DNA of 64,000 bases from Gracilaria domingensis (lineage: Eukaryota > Rhodophyta > Florideophyceae > Gracilariales > Gracilariaceae), in contig VCMS01000144.1 of assembly GCA_022539475.1 (NCBI GenBank), positions 1 to 64,000 of the forward strand. Direction: 5' to 3'. Position numbers and translations under genes: made by a program. The notes under the pieces were generated by a model. That model did no database searches and had not been told where the DNA came from. It saw only the letters and a list, made by a program, of their open reading frames with translations. Positions 29,356 to 38,718 of the stretch are shown here, in pieces (positions within the stretch are counted from its first letter, which is position 1; each line of letters begins with the position of its first letter).

Positions 29356-30072
29356 TTACGCAATGACTTGAACGGGGAATTGCTGCGATAACATGAATCG
29401 AGTTTCCGTGAACCCGCGACGAATGAAAACGGAGCTTACCTTCGCGGAGGCACAGGTAGGGCCCGTTCCACGGTTAGCAGGGTTAATGATCATGGGAAGC
29501 TCGGAGCCTTCAATCATATTTCCCGTCGCCCTGTCTCTCAAGAACAACCTCAGATTAGCAGGCCCCTGGTCCGGAATTGAGAACCATTGAGCGCGAGCTT
29601 CGATAGCAGTAAACTCCGTCCAGAACCCTTGCTGACGAGCAAGTTCGATATCGACAGCGGTGGACTCCACTCCTCCAGAACCCGTTATATCGCCACTGAA
29701 AGTCATGAATGGTCCTTGATCGCCACAGCCAACCCCGGATACAAAGTCTAGGAACTCAGTTGCAGAATCAAGATCGGTCTGGCCTTCTCCCCAAGAGTAC
29801 TCAACGATAACGTCAACCGAATTCGTGTCAAACACTTGGTTACTCACTATGAACGAATCCTGAGGCTTAGTGCACTGAAATCCTGTAGCGCCGTCGATTG
29901 CGCATTTCTCAACGTCGCATAAGTTGAGAAGAAGCGCTTGGTTGCATTCAGTTTGAGCTTGAGGGTATGCCTGATTCCCATCTCGGCAAATGGTGGGGCA
30001 CGGGTCCACCACTTGGGAGAAAGATAAACCTGCCAGGCTCAGGAGCAGAGTTAGAGCGACGAAGAAGTTCAT
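29356..30072 (-). CDS. predicted secreted cysteine-containing protein, 238 aa
   Basis: The frame is open far upstream, but the real start is most likely the ATG at 30072. It begins a clear signal peptide (MNFFVALTLLLSLAGLSFSQ) and lies about 100 bp below a TATA box. The mature protein starts with a small cysteine-rich segment (PCPTICRDG...TECNQ...CDVEKCAIDG...FQC). A domain of about 150 residues follows, rich in acidic and aromatic residues. It includes FVSGVGCGDQGPFMTFSGDITGSGG and ends in a hydrophobic tail. No family is recognised. It is probably extracellular or wall-associated. Confidence 0.65.
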   Translation of the reverse strand: MNFFVALTLLLSLAGLSFSQVVDPCPTICRDGNQAYPQAQTECNQALLLNLCDVEKCAIDGATGFQCTKPQDSFIVSNQVFDTNSVDVIVEYSWGEGQTDLDSATEFLDFVSGVGCGDQGPFMTFSGDITGSGGVESTAVDIELARQQGFWTEFTAIEARAQWFSIPDQGPANLRLFLRDRATGNMIEGSELPMIINPANRGTGPTCASAKVSSVFIRRGFTETRFMLSQQFPVQVIA

Positions 30073-30171
30073 TATGAGTGTGTGCTGTCGAAAGAGAAGT
30101 TGATCCCGGGTCGTCAGCTTTGTGGAGTAGTGATGAAGAGTTGGAGGGATGAAGAGGGAGGTTGGCGAGCT

Positions 30172-30179
30172 TTTTATAC
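30172..30179 (-). promoter_or_regulatory. TATA box of the secreted-protein gene
   Basis: On the minus strand AGTATAAAAA lies about 100 bases upstream of the ATG at 30072, in a sequence otherwise free of such motifs. Confidence 0.6.
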
Positions 30180-32973
30180 TAAACTCTTCTTTGATCATGG
30201 GGGATAAATAGTTTGCCGTGTAACTCTGATGAACGCTGAATTTTGCATCTTGGAATGGGATTAATGCAGAGTGTAAACTGGATTGGCCACAACTTCCCAG
30301 GGAACACTCCCTATACAAGGGATAAGCTTTGAGATGATGCAACTGATTGCAATCACCAAATGCCCTGTCATTGGAAGCGAGATCTGACGCATTCGAAGGC
30401 CATCGAAGGCATGACATAGATATAAGAGGAACCGAAAACGAGAACCTTTTAGAAGATTTCACGACTAATAATGGTACTGCCTTACGGATATGACGGGTGG
30501 GGTGTAGTGATCAATCTCTTTGTGCTTGTTTGGCAAAGGTATTATTACTTTGGCACAATTCTCTGCTATGTTTCAAACGAATGGAATATGTGAACTAATG
30601 TGAACAAGCATTTTATGCGCCTGGTATGCTTCACGTCATACAGCATTTTCATTCTCTTTATCACGTAGAAACGATATCCAACTGTACCGTCTAGGATCAA
30701 ACTCCCGGATTCTACTATCTTGAATGCGTGCACCAATAAACCTAGTTTCAAACGGTTGGGCTGTCTCCCAGGATTTCTAAGTAGGACGCTTTGAAAGCAA
30801 TTCTAGTCTTCCGCGGTGAACATGGACTCCGTGCTCTTCCTTTGCCACTCATGGCATACTGGTTTCCTGACGTGGCAACAGCTAGAAGTAGACCTTGCCA
30901 TATTTGGGGATGAGCAACAGGTGATAACCTCGCCATTGTTCACGATCTTCCGCTCAGCAGAAATACAGCGTGGAAGCTGATGCGATTGTCGATGATGTGT
31001 TTTGGACAAACCGCTCTGAGATATACATATTTTTGTCGACTCGATATACTTGTACGCCATGCTTTTGCACGCCGCTAACCTCAGCTGTGAACTGTAGGGA
31101 GTAGAAACATATTCACCGGCCTTGTAGGTCTGGTTGACGAAGGCATTTGTAGGGGTTTTTGTTCGGGATGGGACTTACAAACCAGGTAGACCAGTTCGGG
31201 GTGGAAGCATAGTATTTTGGACACGTTCTTGTGACAAAGACCGCTCCTTTCTTGGTCTTCAGACGGCATTTGTTCGGGAAATGAACTTTTCCACCAACAA
31301 GACCGGGTTCCGTTGTGGGTGTTACATCCCTGGAGTGGACATGGACCATAAGTTGAGAAATGGAATTACGGAATCGTGTGACCACTTCTGACCTGTTGAC
31401 ACTTGCGTTCACCAGCCCGCTGACACGAAACTGGTTAAAGCTAGCTCTATTATGGTGGAGGTTAAGAAGAAGAGTCACTCGCAGGTAAGTTCGAAGTCAT
31501 TAGTGCTTTCTTATTGTAGTCCTTTTCAGGGACAAAATTCTTATATCGAGTTACATAAAATGTCAAATTTTGAGATAGACACCACAAGTTGTGCGCAAAG
31601 GTTTCAAAGAGTGGTTGACTTTGCATCGTAGTACAGATGTACAATTGTACCGGCTTTGCACTAAGACTATTGGCTGCAATCAGCTTTGATTGAGTGCCCG
31701 CCAATGTCTCTGGCGATGCCCTCGTGGACGAGTAGTAGTTTACATTATAATAATAATATGATGGTATGTAGGCCCAAATTGTGACTTAAAGGACGTTTGG
31801 GACAGATTTGCAGACGTCTGAGAAGGGATTCGAAAAGACGGAGCTTCCTAATCTACATTCCTGTTTTATTCTGATATCCGATGCTCTACTTTTGCATTGC
31901 TCTGTACAACATGGATGAGGGGGGGAGTGGGTTAGAAACTTGATTCAGATGAGGACCGTGTTAACCGGTGGTGTCCTGAGTTGTTGCAATGCTGTAGAAC
32001 CTTGGAAGTGAATGGGTTCAAGTGACCGTGTCTTCGAGAAGAGCAGTACAAAGGGCCCACATTCACAAAACGCAGAGGTGGAAACATAATACCGTGCTCT
32101 AAATAATTGTCTCATGAAATGTCGTCACGAGGGGGGTCAATTTTGAGGAGTGCCCTTCTCAAAGGGCTGATTTTGTGGTCATAGATTTGCTGGCGTTCAG
32201 GTATGAGCGTGCAAGAACTGGACGCCACGTCACGCAAATACAGCAATGCTTTGTAATTACTGGTTGTGCGCGCGAAAGCATCCAGTTGGCAGCCATGCGA
32301 ACGACACGAGCGCACCAAAACCGCATTGCGTGATGGTGCGAGAGAGGACCCGCCCTCACGGGCCGACCGCTAGCCTGCGGTTCTGAGCCCCCGGCTTTCT
32401 GGCCGCCACATCACGCCCGTCGCGAGACTGGGGAACATGCGTGACTACGTGTCGTTTGCAATGCACGAGTCCATGAAAACAGCAGGCGTCCTCGGCTTTT
32501 GAGTTCTGCTTCATGAGGTTCACAAGCAGCAAGAAGATTATTCCACAGCATTTGCAATCTCCAACGTTTCCACGCAAAAGATTTGAAAAGGAGAGCGATC
32601 GAATGCCTCGTCAAAGGTCCTCTTTCCGTAGTTCAAAATCGTGGCTTTGGACTTAGCCTTCAAACAACAACGATTATCGTCACCTATCTGATTTGAAAGC
32701 AGCACGTCGTTATTTCGCGTTCCGAGCTAATCCCAGCCATATCTCACGTTCCGCAGATGAGGTAATGTTGTCCTTTCGTGCCGCCTGATACCTCTTTCTT
32801 TGCTGCGGTTGTGCTTCTCACAATGAGAGCTTTCGCATAAAACACGCCCCATCGATGCCACTTCTGCTGTCTCATTCATTCACACCAGCCGACCGCACGG
32901 AGTCAAATCCATCTCCCATCACTGCCGACCAGCAAACAGCTCACTTCAACTTTACTGTCTCTTCCCATTCACA
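30180..32973. other. 2.8-kb intergenic region
   Basis: I see no gene I can support. Open frames up to 121 codons on both strands (for example around 31113-31478) show no motif. A GC-rich patch lies near 32340-32420. The last 150 bases are the promoter and leader of the GH16 gene. Confidence 0.45.
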
Positions 32974-33843
32974 ATGACTATCTACAAGAACGTTCCCCCT
33001 CTCAAGTACGACCCCTCCAAAACTGCTCATGACACTCCCCTTCCGTATTATCTCCAGAATGAGAAGCCCAGCGACATGAAGTGGGTGAAGGACTGGAGAA
33101 TGTCTGACGAGTTCAATGTCTACCCCGTCGAGAACTGGTACTACAACAAAAAGTGGGTCCGATACAACTCGCTCTGGCAAGGAAGGCACCCAAGTTTCTT
33201 CTCTGAGGAGAACGTGTATGTGCGAGACAACCGTCTCTGGCTCCAGTCCACTGAGAGACCCCCGAAGGCGGAGGATCGCAGGAAGATGGGACGTCGTCTT
33301 GATGGCGACAGCTGGAAGTACGCCACCAGTTTCATTCGTACCGCCGAGAAGCGCAAGTACGGTTATTATGAGATTGCGTGCAAACTCATGGACTCTAATG
33401 TGAGCTGCGCTTTCTGGTTCATCGATGACCGCGACACCGAGATCGACGTGTTCGAGTACTCCACCTCCCGCAAGAACTACGACATCTATGATAAATCTGA
33501 AGTTCCATTCAATCAGAAGTTCAACATGAACACCATCGTTTACTCCGGAGAAAAGAGAGATCAAGTTCGGGCTAACCCATTGAAGATCAATGTCGGGCGC
33601 GATCTCAGCAAGGAAATCATCAAGGTTGGGTTGCTGTGGAAACCAGACGTTCTGGTATGGTACCTGAATGATCGGGAAGTACGTCGACTTCCTAACAACG
33701 ATTTCCACATACCGTTGTATTTGCAACTGGACTCGGAGGTGTTCCCGAATTGGTTTGGGGAACCGGGAGAGTATGGACCGAAGCGACTGCCGAATTCGTG
33801 GCAGGTATTCTACGTCCGTAGCTACCAAATGGCACGGAAATAG
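32974..33843 (+). CDS. GH16 family glycoside hydrolase (agarase/porphyranase/carrageenase-like), 289 aa
   Basis: The protein has the beta-jelly-roll hydrolase signature of GH16. The N-terminal SDEFN (44-48) and WQGRHPSFFSEENVYVRDNRLWL block is typical of bacterial and red-algal galactanases. The catalytic loop TEIDVFE gives the E-x-D-x-x-E set Glu156, Asp158, Glu161 (nucleophile, helper, acid/base by family precedent). The length fits a single catalytic domain without carbohydrate-binding module. The expected role is cleavage or transglycosylation of red-algal galactans (agar or carrageenan type) in wall remodelling. The exact substrate cannot be read from the sequence. No signal peptide is visible at the chosen ATG, and no upstream in-frame extension supplies one. 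The gene is single-exon and converges on the next locus with 149 bases between stops. Confidence 0.88.
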   Translation: MTIYKNVPPLKYDPSKTAHDTPLPYYLQNEKPSDMKWVKDWRMSDEFNVYPVENWYYNKKWVRYNSLWQGRHPSFFSEENVYVRDNRLWLQSTERPPKAEDRRKMGRRLDGDSWKYATSFIRTAEKRKYGYYEIACKLMDSNVSCAFWFIDDRDTEIDVFEYSTSRKNYDIYDKSEVPFNQKFNMNTIVYSGEKRDQVRANPLKINVGRDLSKEIIKVGLLWKPDVLVWYLNDREVRRLPNNDFHIPLYLQLDSEVFPNWFGEPGEYGPKRLPNSWQVFYVRSYQMARK

Positions 33844-33992
33844 AATGAGACATCTTTTTTTTGGACGTGGATACCAAGATATAGGGACCAAATCTTGAAA
33901 TTCTTCTAATGCGCCGTGCATAGCGTAAAGTTACTTACAATGTCCTTTTCATGTTGTTCCTGTTCTCCGTCAGCCCGGTAGTAAGGGCTTTG

Positions 33993-35225
33993 CTATAACC
34001 ACAATGGCACATAGTGGTGCATCCGGTCTAAGTGTATATCCCTGTCTTCCGCCAATTCAACAATTCTGTGTTCATTTTGTCGGCTCACGTTCACTACTGG
34101 CTGCTGCGCTTCTCCAATCTCTTCCACTTGCGATGAAATCTCGTGGTCTTCCTCCTTCTCTTTCACAGATATCCCGTTCCTGTTATCAGATTGCTTCAGC
34201 TCGTAAAGAAAAGGGTTCTTTTTGAAAGCAGGCTGAGGCTTCCATCCCTCCCAATGCCAGTAATACTTTCTCTTCCACCCTATCTCCCGTTCTTCCGCGC
34301 TCTGGTTCAGTTCGTACTTGCATGTACACATTTGGACCTCCTCCCATCCACTCAGCGAAGACAAACGCGCCGCAATTCCTTTCTTCCTGCTTAGGCCTAC
34401 GTCCGGCTCTCGATACACTTCCACATCATTGCTGTCAACGTCAGCCCTGTCGCACGCACTCGCGTCACTGTGTTCGTTTAGTTCACCCTCGTTTCCAACG
34501 TTATCTCCGTTCTTTTCAATTTCGTCCGAGCACTCTATGCTTTCACTCATCGCAGTTGCATCATTGTCTTGATTCTCACTCTCATTTGCCTTCTCTACTC
34601 CACTTACGCTTACACGATTCACGTCTTCCTCCGACAAAGAAGTTCTTTCTGCATTTTCTTCATGTCTTACTTTGCCACTAAACTCCAAACCACAGTTGGA
34701 ATCTTCTTCACTGCCGTTCCTGTTACTGTCTTCGACCACAACGTTTTCGCTTTCATTCTCGCTACTACTATCAACAACGTTCTCTGAATCTCCCGTTCTT
34801 GTGTATCGTTCTTCGTCAATACCCAGATCACCTTCACGATCTTTGTCGGAACTTTGATCGCAGAAGTCATCGTCATCGAAATCCAAGTTTAGTACTTTCA
34901 TGCATCCTTCGAATATATGTATCCATTCTTCCCACTGAAACTCAAGATCGACCTTGCAGTAAAACGTATCATCGTATTTCCCATTAAAGAGCCAGTTATA
35001 TTTCCGGGCACGATTATTGTCCGAGCGAATTTTCATTTCAATGCGCCCGTCATTTGCATTGTTCCCCTTCAAGAGAATAACCACAACCAACGAGGGTTCG
35101 GGCATTGCAGGCTGCAACAGAAGAATGTTGTTGAAACGAAATATCTGCAGCAAAGGGAAACCAAGAAGAAAGAGAAGCACAAGTTCCAGGTCCCCCGGTC
35201 CGTACAGATGCTCATTATCATCAAT
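33993..35225 (-). CDS. acidic open frame, in phase with and directly after the membrane-protein frame upstream
   Basis: This minus-strand frame continues in the same phase as the 712-codon frame ending at 35226, separated from it by a single TAA. Its first ATG is at 35105, which would give 370 residues starting MPEPSLVVVILLKGN. The first part is hydrophobic (LLFLLGFPLLQIFRF, LVVVILL). A middle region of about 170 residues is very rich in Asp, Glu, Ser and Asn and looks disordered. The C-terminal part contains aromatic and Lys-rich stretches (GWKRKYYWHWEGWKPQPAFKKNPF). It is either a separate gene, the second half of a larger protein split by the stop, or a readthrough extension. Function unknown. 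Confidence 0.5.
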   Translation of the reverse strand: MDDNEHLYGPGDLELVLLFLLGFPLLQIFRFNNILLLQPAMPEPSLVVVILLKGNNANDGRIEMKIRSDNNRARKYNWLFNGKYDDTFYCKVDLEFQWEEWIHIFEGCMKVLNLDFDDDDFCDQSSDKDREGDLGIDEERYTRTGDSENVVDSSSENESENVVVEDSNRNGSEEDSNCGLEFSGKVRHEENAERTSLSEEDVNRVSVSGVEKANESENQDNDATAMSESIECSDEIEKNGDNVGNEGELNEHSDASACDRADVDSNDVEVYREPDVGLSRKKGIAARLSSLSGWEEVQMCTCKYELNQSAEEREIGWKRKYYWHWEGWKPQPAFKKNPFLYELKQSDNRNGISVKEKEEDHEISSQVEEIGEAQQPVVNVSRQNEHRIVELAEDRDIHLDRMHHYVPLWL

Positions 35226-37364
35226 TTAATCCAATAGATATTTCTGACATTCCCAAATAATCCGCTCGTAACATGTCCACGTGAACATGTCTCTTTCCTC
35301 ATTTCTATTGCCCATCTGCTTTTGGATTGAAATGTAGGGAGCTTTCGAGAATCCCCATGGCCTTCTGAATGCTTGGCAGAGCATTGAATAATCGCTTCTC
35401 GGTTGGAACACCAACGACCACTTTTGAGGTATTTTTGCTGTCCAACGGCTCTCATTCCGACAACTCACATCAGCCGTTGCTGTCCATTTCGCTAGACAGT
35501 TTCGCACCATCTCTATGATGAATCCAGTAAATCTGATCCCCCTCCTATCAGAGCCAAGATCTTCCGGTTCGGTACAGCCCAAAGTAGGAGGAGAATTCTC
35601 AGGTAATTTAAATAGTCGCCAGTAGTACGATTGGGAGAGACATCGTGGTCGGTGCTCAGGTGCCAAAAACGTTGACAACGATGGGTCCAAGCGGAACTGT
35701 TTCAAGTAAAGTTTCCAATTCCCGATGGATCTGAGAAAATGACGATGGGCATATTCTGAATAATAAATCGCGGACAGATTCTCTAGATGAAGCGTCAACT
35801 CAGTCATTCCGATCCTGGACCAATCTGAGGTAGGCAGAATTCTATCTCGGAGTGAAAGAAAAAAGGTCGCATCAACAGGCAATCCAAGTTTCTCTGTGTA
35901 CAAAAGTTCATGCATATCAACACCAATGCCCCGGATGTTTTCATTCGCGCCCAAACCCAAGCGAGATGTCACTGCTTTCGAAGACGCCAATTTCTGCTCC
36001 ATAATTTTCTCTCGCTCATTTGCGATGGGTGTCACACACTTGCTTCCGATGTCGATAACAGGTGGCGTAAGTTTTCTGCTTTTCACAGTGCAAACAGGTT
36101 CCATGGGTTCACTTTGCAAAAACAGCAAGAAGTTCTCCAAGTCCATGGAACAAATACCTTGGATAGTATCAATATATTCAGGTTCATCGTTTTCAAAAAT
36201 CCCTGGAGGCAATGTATCGATGAGACGTTTGACCTTGGATTCGTATCGTTTCAACGAAAGCTCGAATAACTCACTTCGCCCACGACCACTTTCTCTTGCC
36301 CTCCTGAATCTGAGTCCGAATGGCATGTGCACACCTTCTGCAGACCCTTGATCCATATAAAACTTTCGTGATTCTTGCGACAAAAGAATCTTTGACCATG
36401 TATGGGATTTGTTCCGTTTTCGCCTGTCGTCTTCACTTGCACAAGTCAACAACTTGGCATGACCCATGAATTGTGAGATCAGCAAACCGTTTTCCCACTT
36501 CTTTTCTTTCAAAGCTTTGAGAGCGACGTGTGAGTCGCGAAGCCATTCCGTACCATATTGGGCCAGAAAGGTCACCATATAACGAACGCATGAATCGAGA
36601 AAGAACCGTGGCGCAAGCAAGCGTTTCTTCGACGAGCACCACTCGATTGGATGACGCAATACCGAAGAGTCCAGTTCGAAAGGGATATCGCATTCAAAGA
36701 ACTCATTGTCAAGAACAGAACTGTTGACAAGCATTTTTCCAGCGAGACTTCGTACCCTTCGCTCATTCACCAGATATTCAGATTGTTCGTCCTTTGAATA
36801 ATCACATTCTGCATCCTCCGACCGTTTCGGTGACTGTGACCGCCCCCAGATGCTTGCAAGAGGTTTAGCGACTGTTCTCGCCCAAAACCCATTTCTATCA
36901 TGATAAAAGTTCTTCTCAATATTCTCAAGTGAATATCCATGTTGATGAAGATGTCTCAGGCTGCTTTTTACCCATGTCCAAACGTAAAAGAGCTGCCAAA
37001 GTCCCCAGGCAGTGCGGCAAAAGTGAAACGTTGAGAGACATACGGCCACAATAGCAGCGCACATCTCCTTGTAATCTTGGCCCCTTCGTTGAATCTCAAT
37101 GTAGTACGCAATGTATGGTACCGTGAAGACTGCAATCAGAATTTGAATGGTACCCTGCACAGCAATTGCTCTGATGGTCTTCCAGCGATCCGAAATCATG
37201 TCGAACAAGGCCAGAAAGCCCCATGGCACGAAGACGGCAATATAGGCGATGATGATGAACGTGGGTTGTTCCGCACGATTCAAGGGACATTTGTTGTCAA
37301 CTAGGTTGCAAATAGCCTCCATAGTGGCGTCCGAGAGTTGGAAAGCGGGAATTTCAGCTGCCAT
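35226..37364 (-). CDS. large predicted membrane protein, 712 aa, unknown function
   Basis: I start at the ATG at 37364 (MAAEIPAFQLSD); the frame is open further upstream, but that stretch contains the TATA-like promoter. Three strong hydrophobic segments lie near the N-terminus, at about residues 36-54, 66-90 and 101-128. A long soluble region of about 580 residues follows, with many charged and aromatic residues and scattered cysteines but no motif I recognise. The three-segment N-terminus with a large cytosolic C-terminus suggests a membrane-anchored enzyme or scaffold. The frame ends at TAA (LLD-stop), immediately followed by more than 400 open codons in the same phase (see the preceding entry). 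Confidence 0.65.
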   Translation of the reverse strand: MAAEIPAFQLSDATMEAICNLVDNKCPLNRAEQPTFIIIAYIAVFVPWGFLALFDMISDRWKTIRAIAVQGTIQILIAVFTVPYIAYYIEIQRRGQDYKEMCAAIVAVCLSTFHFCRTAWGLWQLFYVWTWVKSSLRHLHQHGYSLENIEKNFYHDRNGFWARTVAKPLASIWGRSQSPKRSEDAECDYSKDEQSEYLVNERRVRSLAGKMLVNSSVLDNEFFECDIPFELDSSVLRHPIEWCSSKKRLLAPRFFLDSCVRYMVTFLAQYGTEWLRDSHVALKALKEKKWENGLLISQFMGHAKLLTCASEDDRRKRNKSHTWSKILLSQESRKFYMDQGSAEGVHMPFGLRFRRARESGRGRSELFELSLKRYESKVKRLIDTLPPGIFENDEPEYIDTIQGICSMDLENFLLFLQSEPMEPVCTVKSRKLTPPVIDIGSKCVTPIANEREKIMEQKLASSKAVTSRLGLGANENIRGIGVDMHELLYTEKLGLPVDATFFLSLRDRILPTSDWSRIGMTELTLHLENLSAIYYSEYAHRHFLRSIGNWKLYLKQFRLDPSLSTFLAPEHRPRCLSQSYYWRLFKLPENSPPTLGCTEPEDLGSDRRGIRFTGFIIEMVRNCLAKWTATADVSCRNESRWTAKIPQKWSLVFQPRSDYSMLCQAFRRPWGFSKAPYISIQKQMGNRNEERDMFTWTCYERIIWECQKYLLD

Positions 37365-37402
37365 GGATGAGTAAAGTAGGTCCTTAAAGTAACAATATGG
37401 GT

Positions 37403-37415
37403 ATATATTAACGAC
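37403..37415 (-). promoter_or_regulatory. TATA-like element of the large membrane-protein gene
   Basis: On the minus strand TTAATATATACCC lies about 45 bases upstream of the ATG at 37364. Confidence 0.45.
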
Positions 37416-37818
37416 GAGAATCGAGCAGAAACGGTCCGGAGTTGACAGACTGCTGCTACTTCGGTCGGACAAGCTACTTGGACTGAAGAAGCACCGTTGG
37501 GGCGCTTCGCCTCGCGATGGGGCAGTGGATATCGTTAGCAGATGCATCAAAGCGCAACTTTGGCATGTGCTCTGAGATTGGCGTCCACAGAATTTGCAAG
37601 TTGATTGCCTTAGATTCTCCAGACCTTTACATTTTACATATCTTGAGTGGAGATTCCGGACATATCAATTTCTTTCACGATAGTGGGCGTCTCTCTGGGA
37701 AGTGCGGGAAAAGCATAGAAATCTAAAAATGTAACACATTTACGCTTTAGTTCTCTTTGCAAGAGTGCAAACATTTCATAAAACACAGAATTATGTTATA
37801 GTGTAAGAGAAACCCTTT
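37416..37818. other. boundary between gene island and repeat region
   Basis: No gene is supported. A 69-codon frame at 37517-37726 has no motif. Confidence 0.4.
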
Positions 37819-38185
37819 GTAAGAATTTCTCTTGTAGCGTAACGGCGCACACCTCCCTTTCGTTGGGGACACATTATCTCAAATATCTGAATTACAGTAC
37901 CGCTTGATGACATTATTGTCTTCATTAAGACATCATGCATGACATCATGATGTGTGTTATGTTGGGTTTGATAACTAATGTCAACTTCGTTTGAACATGG
38001 AAGTGGAACTCTATTCCGGTTTAAACTTCAAATGAAGCTAGAATATGTCTATGAGACTGTTTTGTTTGTATACAGTAATAAATTTAAAGTGCGAAGTAAA
38101 AGAAATTTAAAGTCTCACCCTGTTAAGTTTGCAAGAAAAGCGCAAAATTTTCAGTTTTGTAATTCTCGAGCTTTAAATTTGGTTC
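37819..38185 (+). repeat. 367-bp repeat, left copy (inverted partner at 55612-55978)
   Basis: It runs from GTAAGAATTTCTC to AAATTTGGTTC and is near-identical to the reverse complement of 55612-55978, with only a handful of differences. The difference cluster lies in a CATGATG-rich short palindromic tract. Homology stops sharply at both ends of both copies. Open frames inside translate identically in both copies but are short (about 70 codons) and show no motif. Confidence 0.9.
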
Positions 38186-38718
38186 ATGTAAGGACCTAAA
38201 ATTGTGGAGCTCATGAAAGAACTTCACCAGATTAACAAGTGAAGTATCTAAAACTGTCTCCACTTCTAACCCCGAAGCTCGGGCCCCGAGACATCGGTGT
38301 TATCCAACTTATTACCACAACATAACATGATAACTTTAATGTAATCTTGTGATAACTTTGTAGTTATCATTAACATAAAATTAATGCGATTGTCAAGGTC
38401 ATTGTTTTTTTGGACGTTTAATGTATTGTGCACCTTTTCGTATTCCGTAACGTCAGAACTGTTGTAACTTACATTGTCACATTGCCTCAATGCAAATTGT
38501 ATTTTAGCGCTGAGGAGCGCGGGAAACCCGACATGTCCTCGAATAACACGTCTTGAGACGAACGTCAGTGAGTGAAATCAAGTTCACTATGAAACTGTTT
38601 TCTTCTTTTTTCCTAGCATTGCGTTTTTTCTGTCAGTTGTCACGTTTCATGTAAGCAATGTAAATCGTAAGCTGTAAGATGCAAACCACAACACACTTGA
38701 ATGAAATTGTGATAACAT
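38186..38718. other. AT-rich spacer before element B
   Basis: No gene. It contains short TAA/TTA-rich and GTTATCA-type repeats (38310-38370). Confidence 0.4.

Noticed and set aside
31113-31478. Overlapping frames of 85-121 codons on both strands
   Set aside because: Opposite-strand frames shadow each other; nothing distinguishes either as coding.
37978-38199. 73-codon frame repeated at 55553-55819
   Set aside because: It is identical in both copies simply because the 367-bp repeat is near-identical; it is short, with no motif or promoter.
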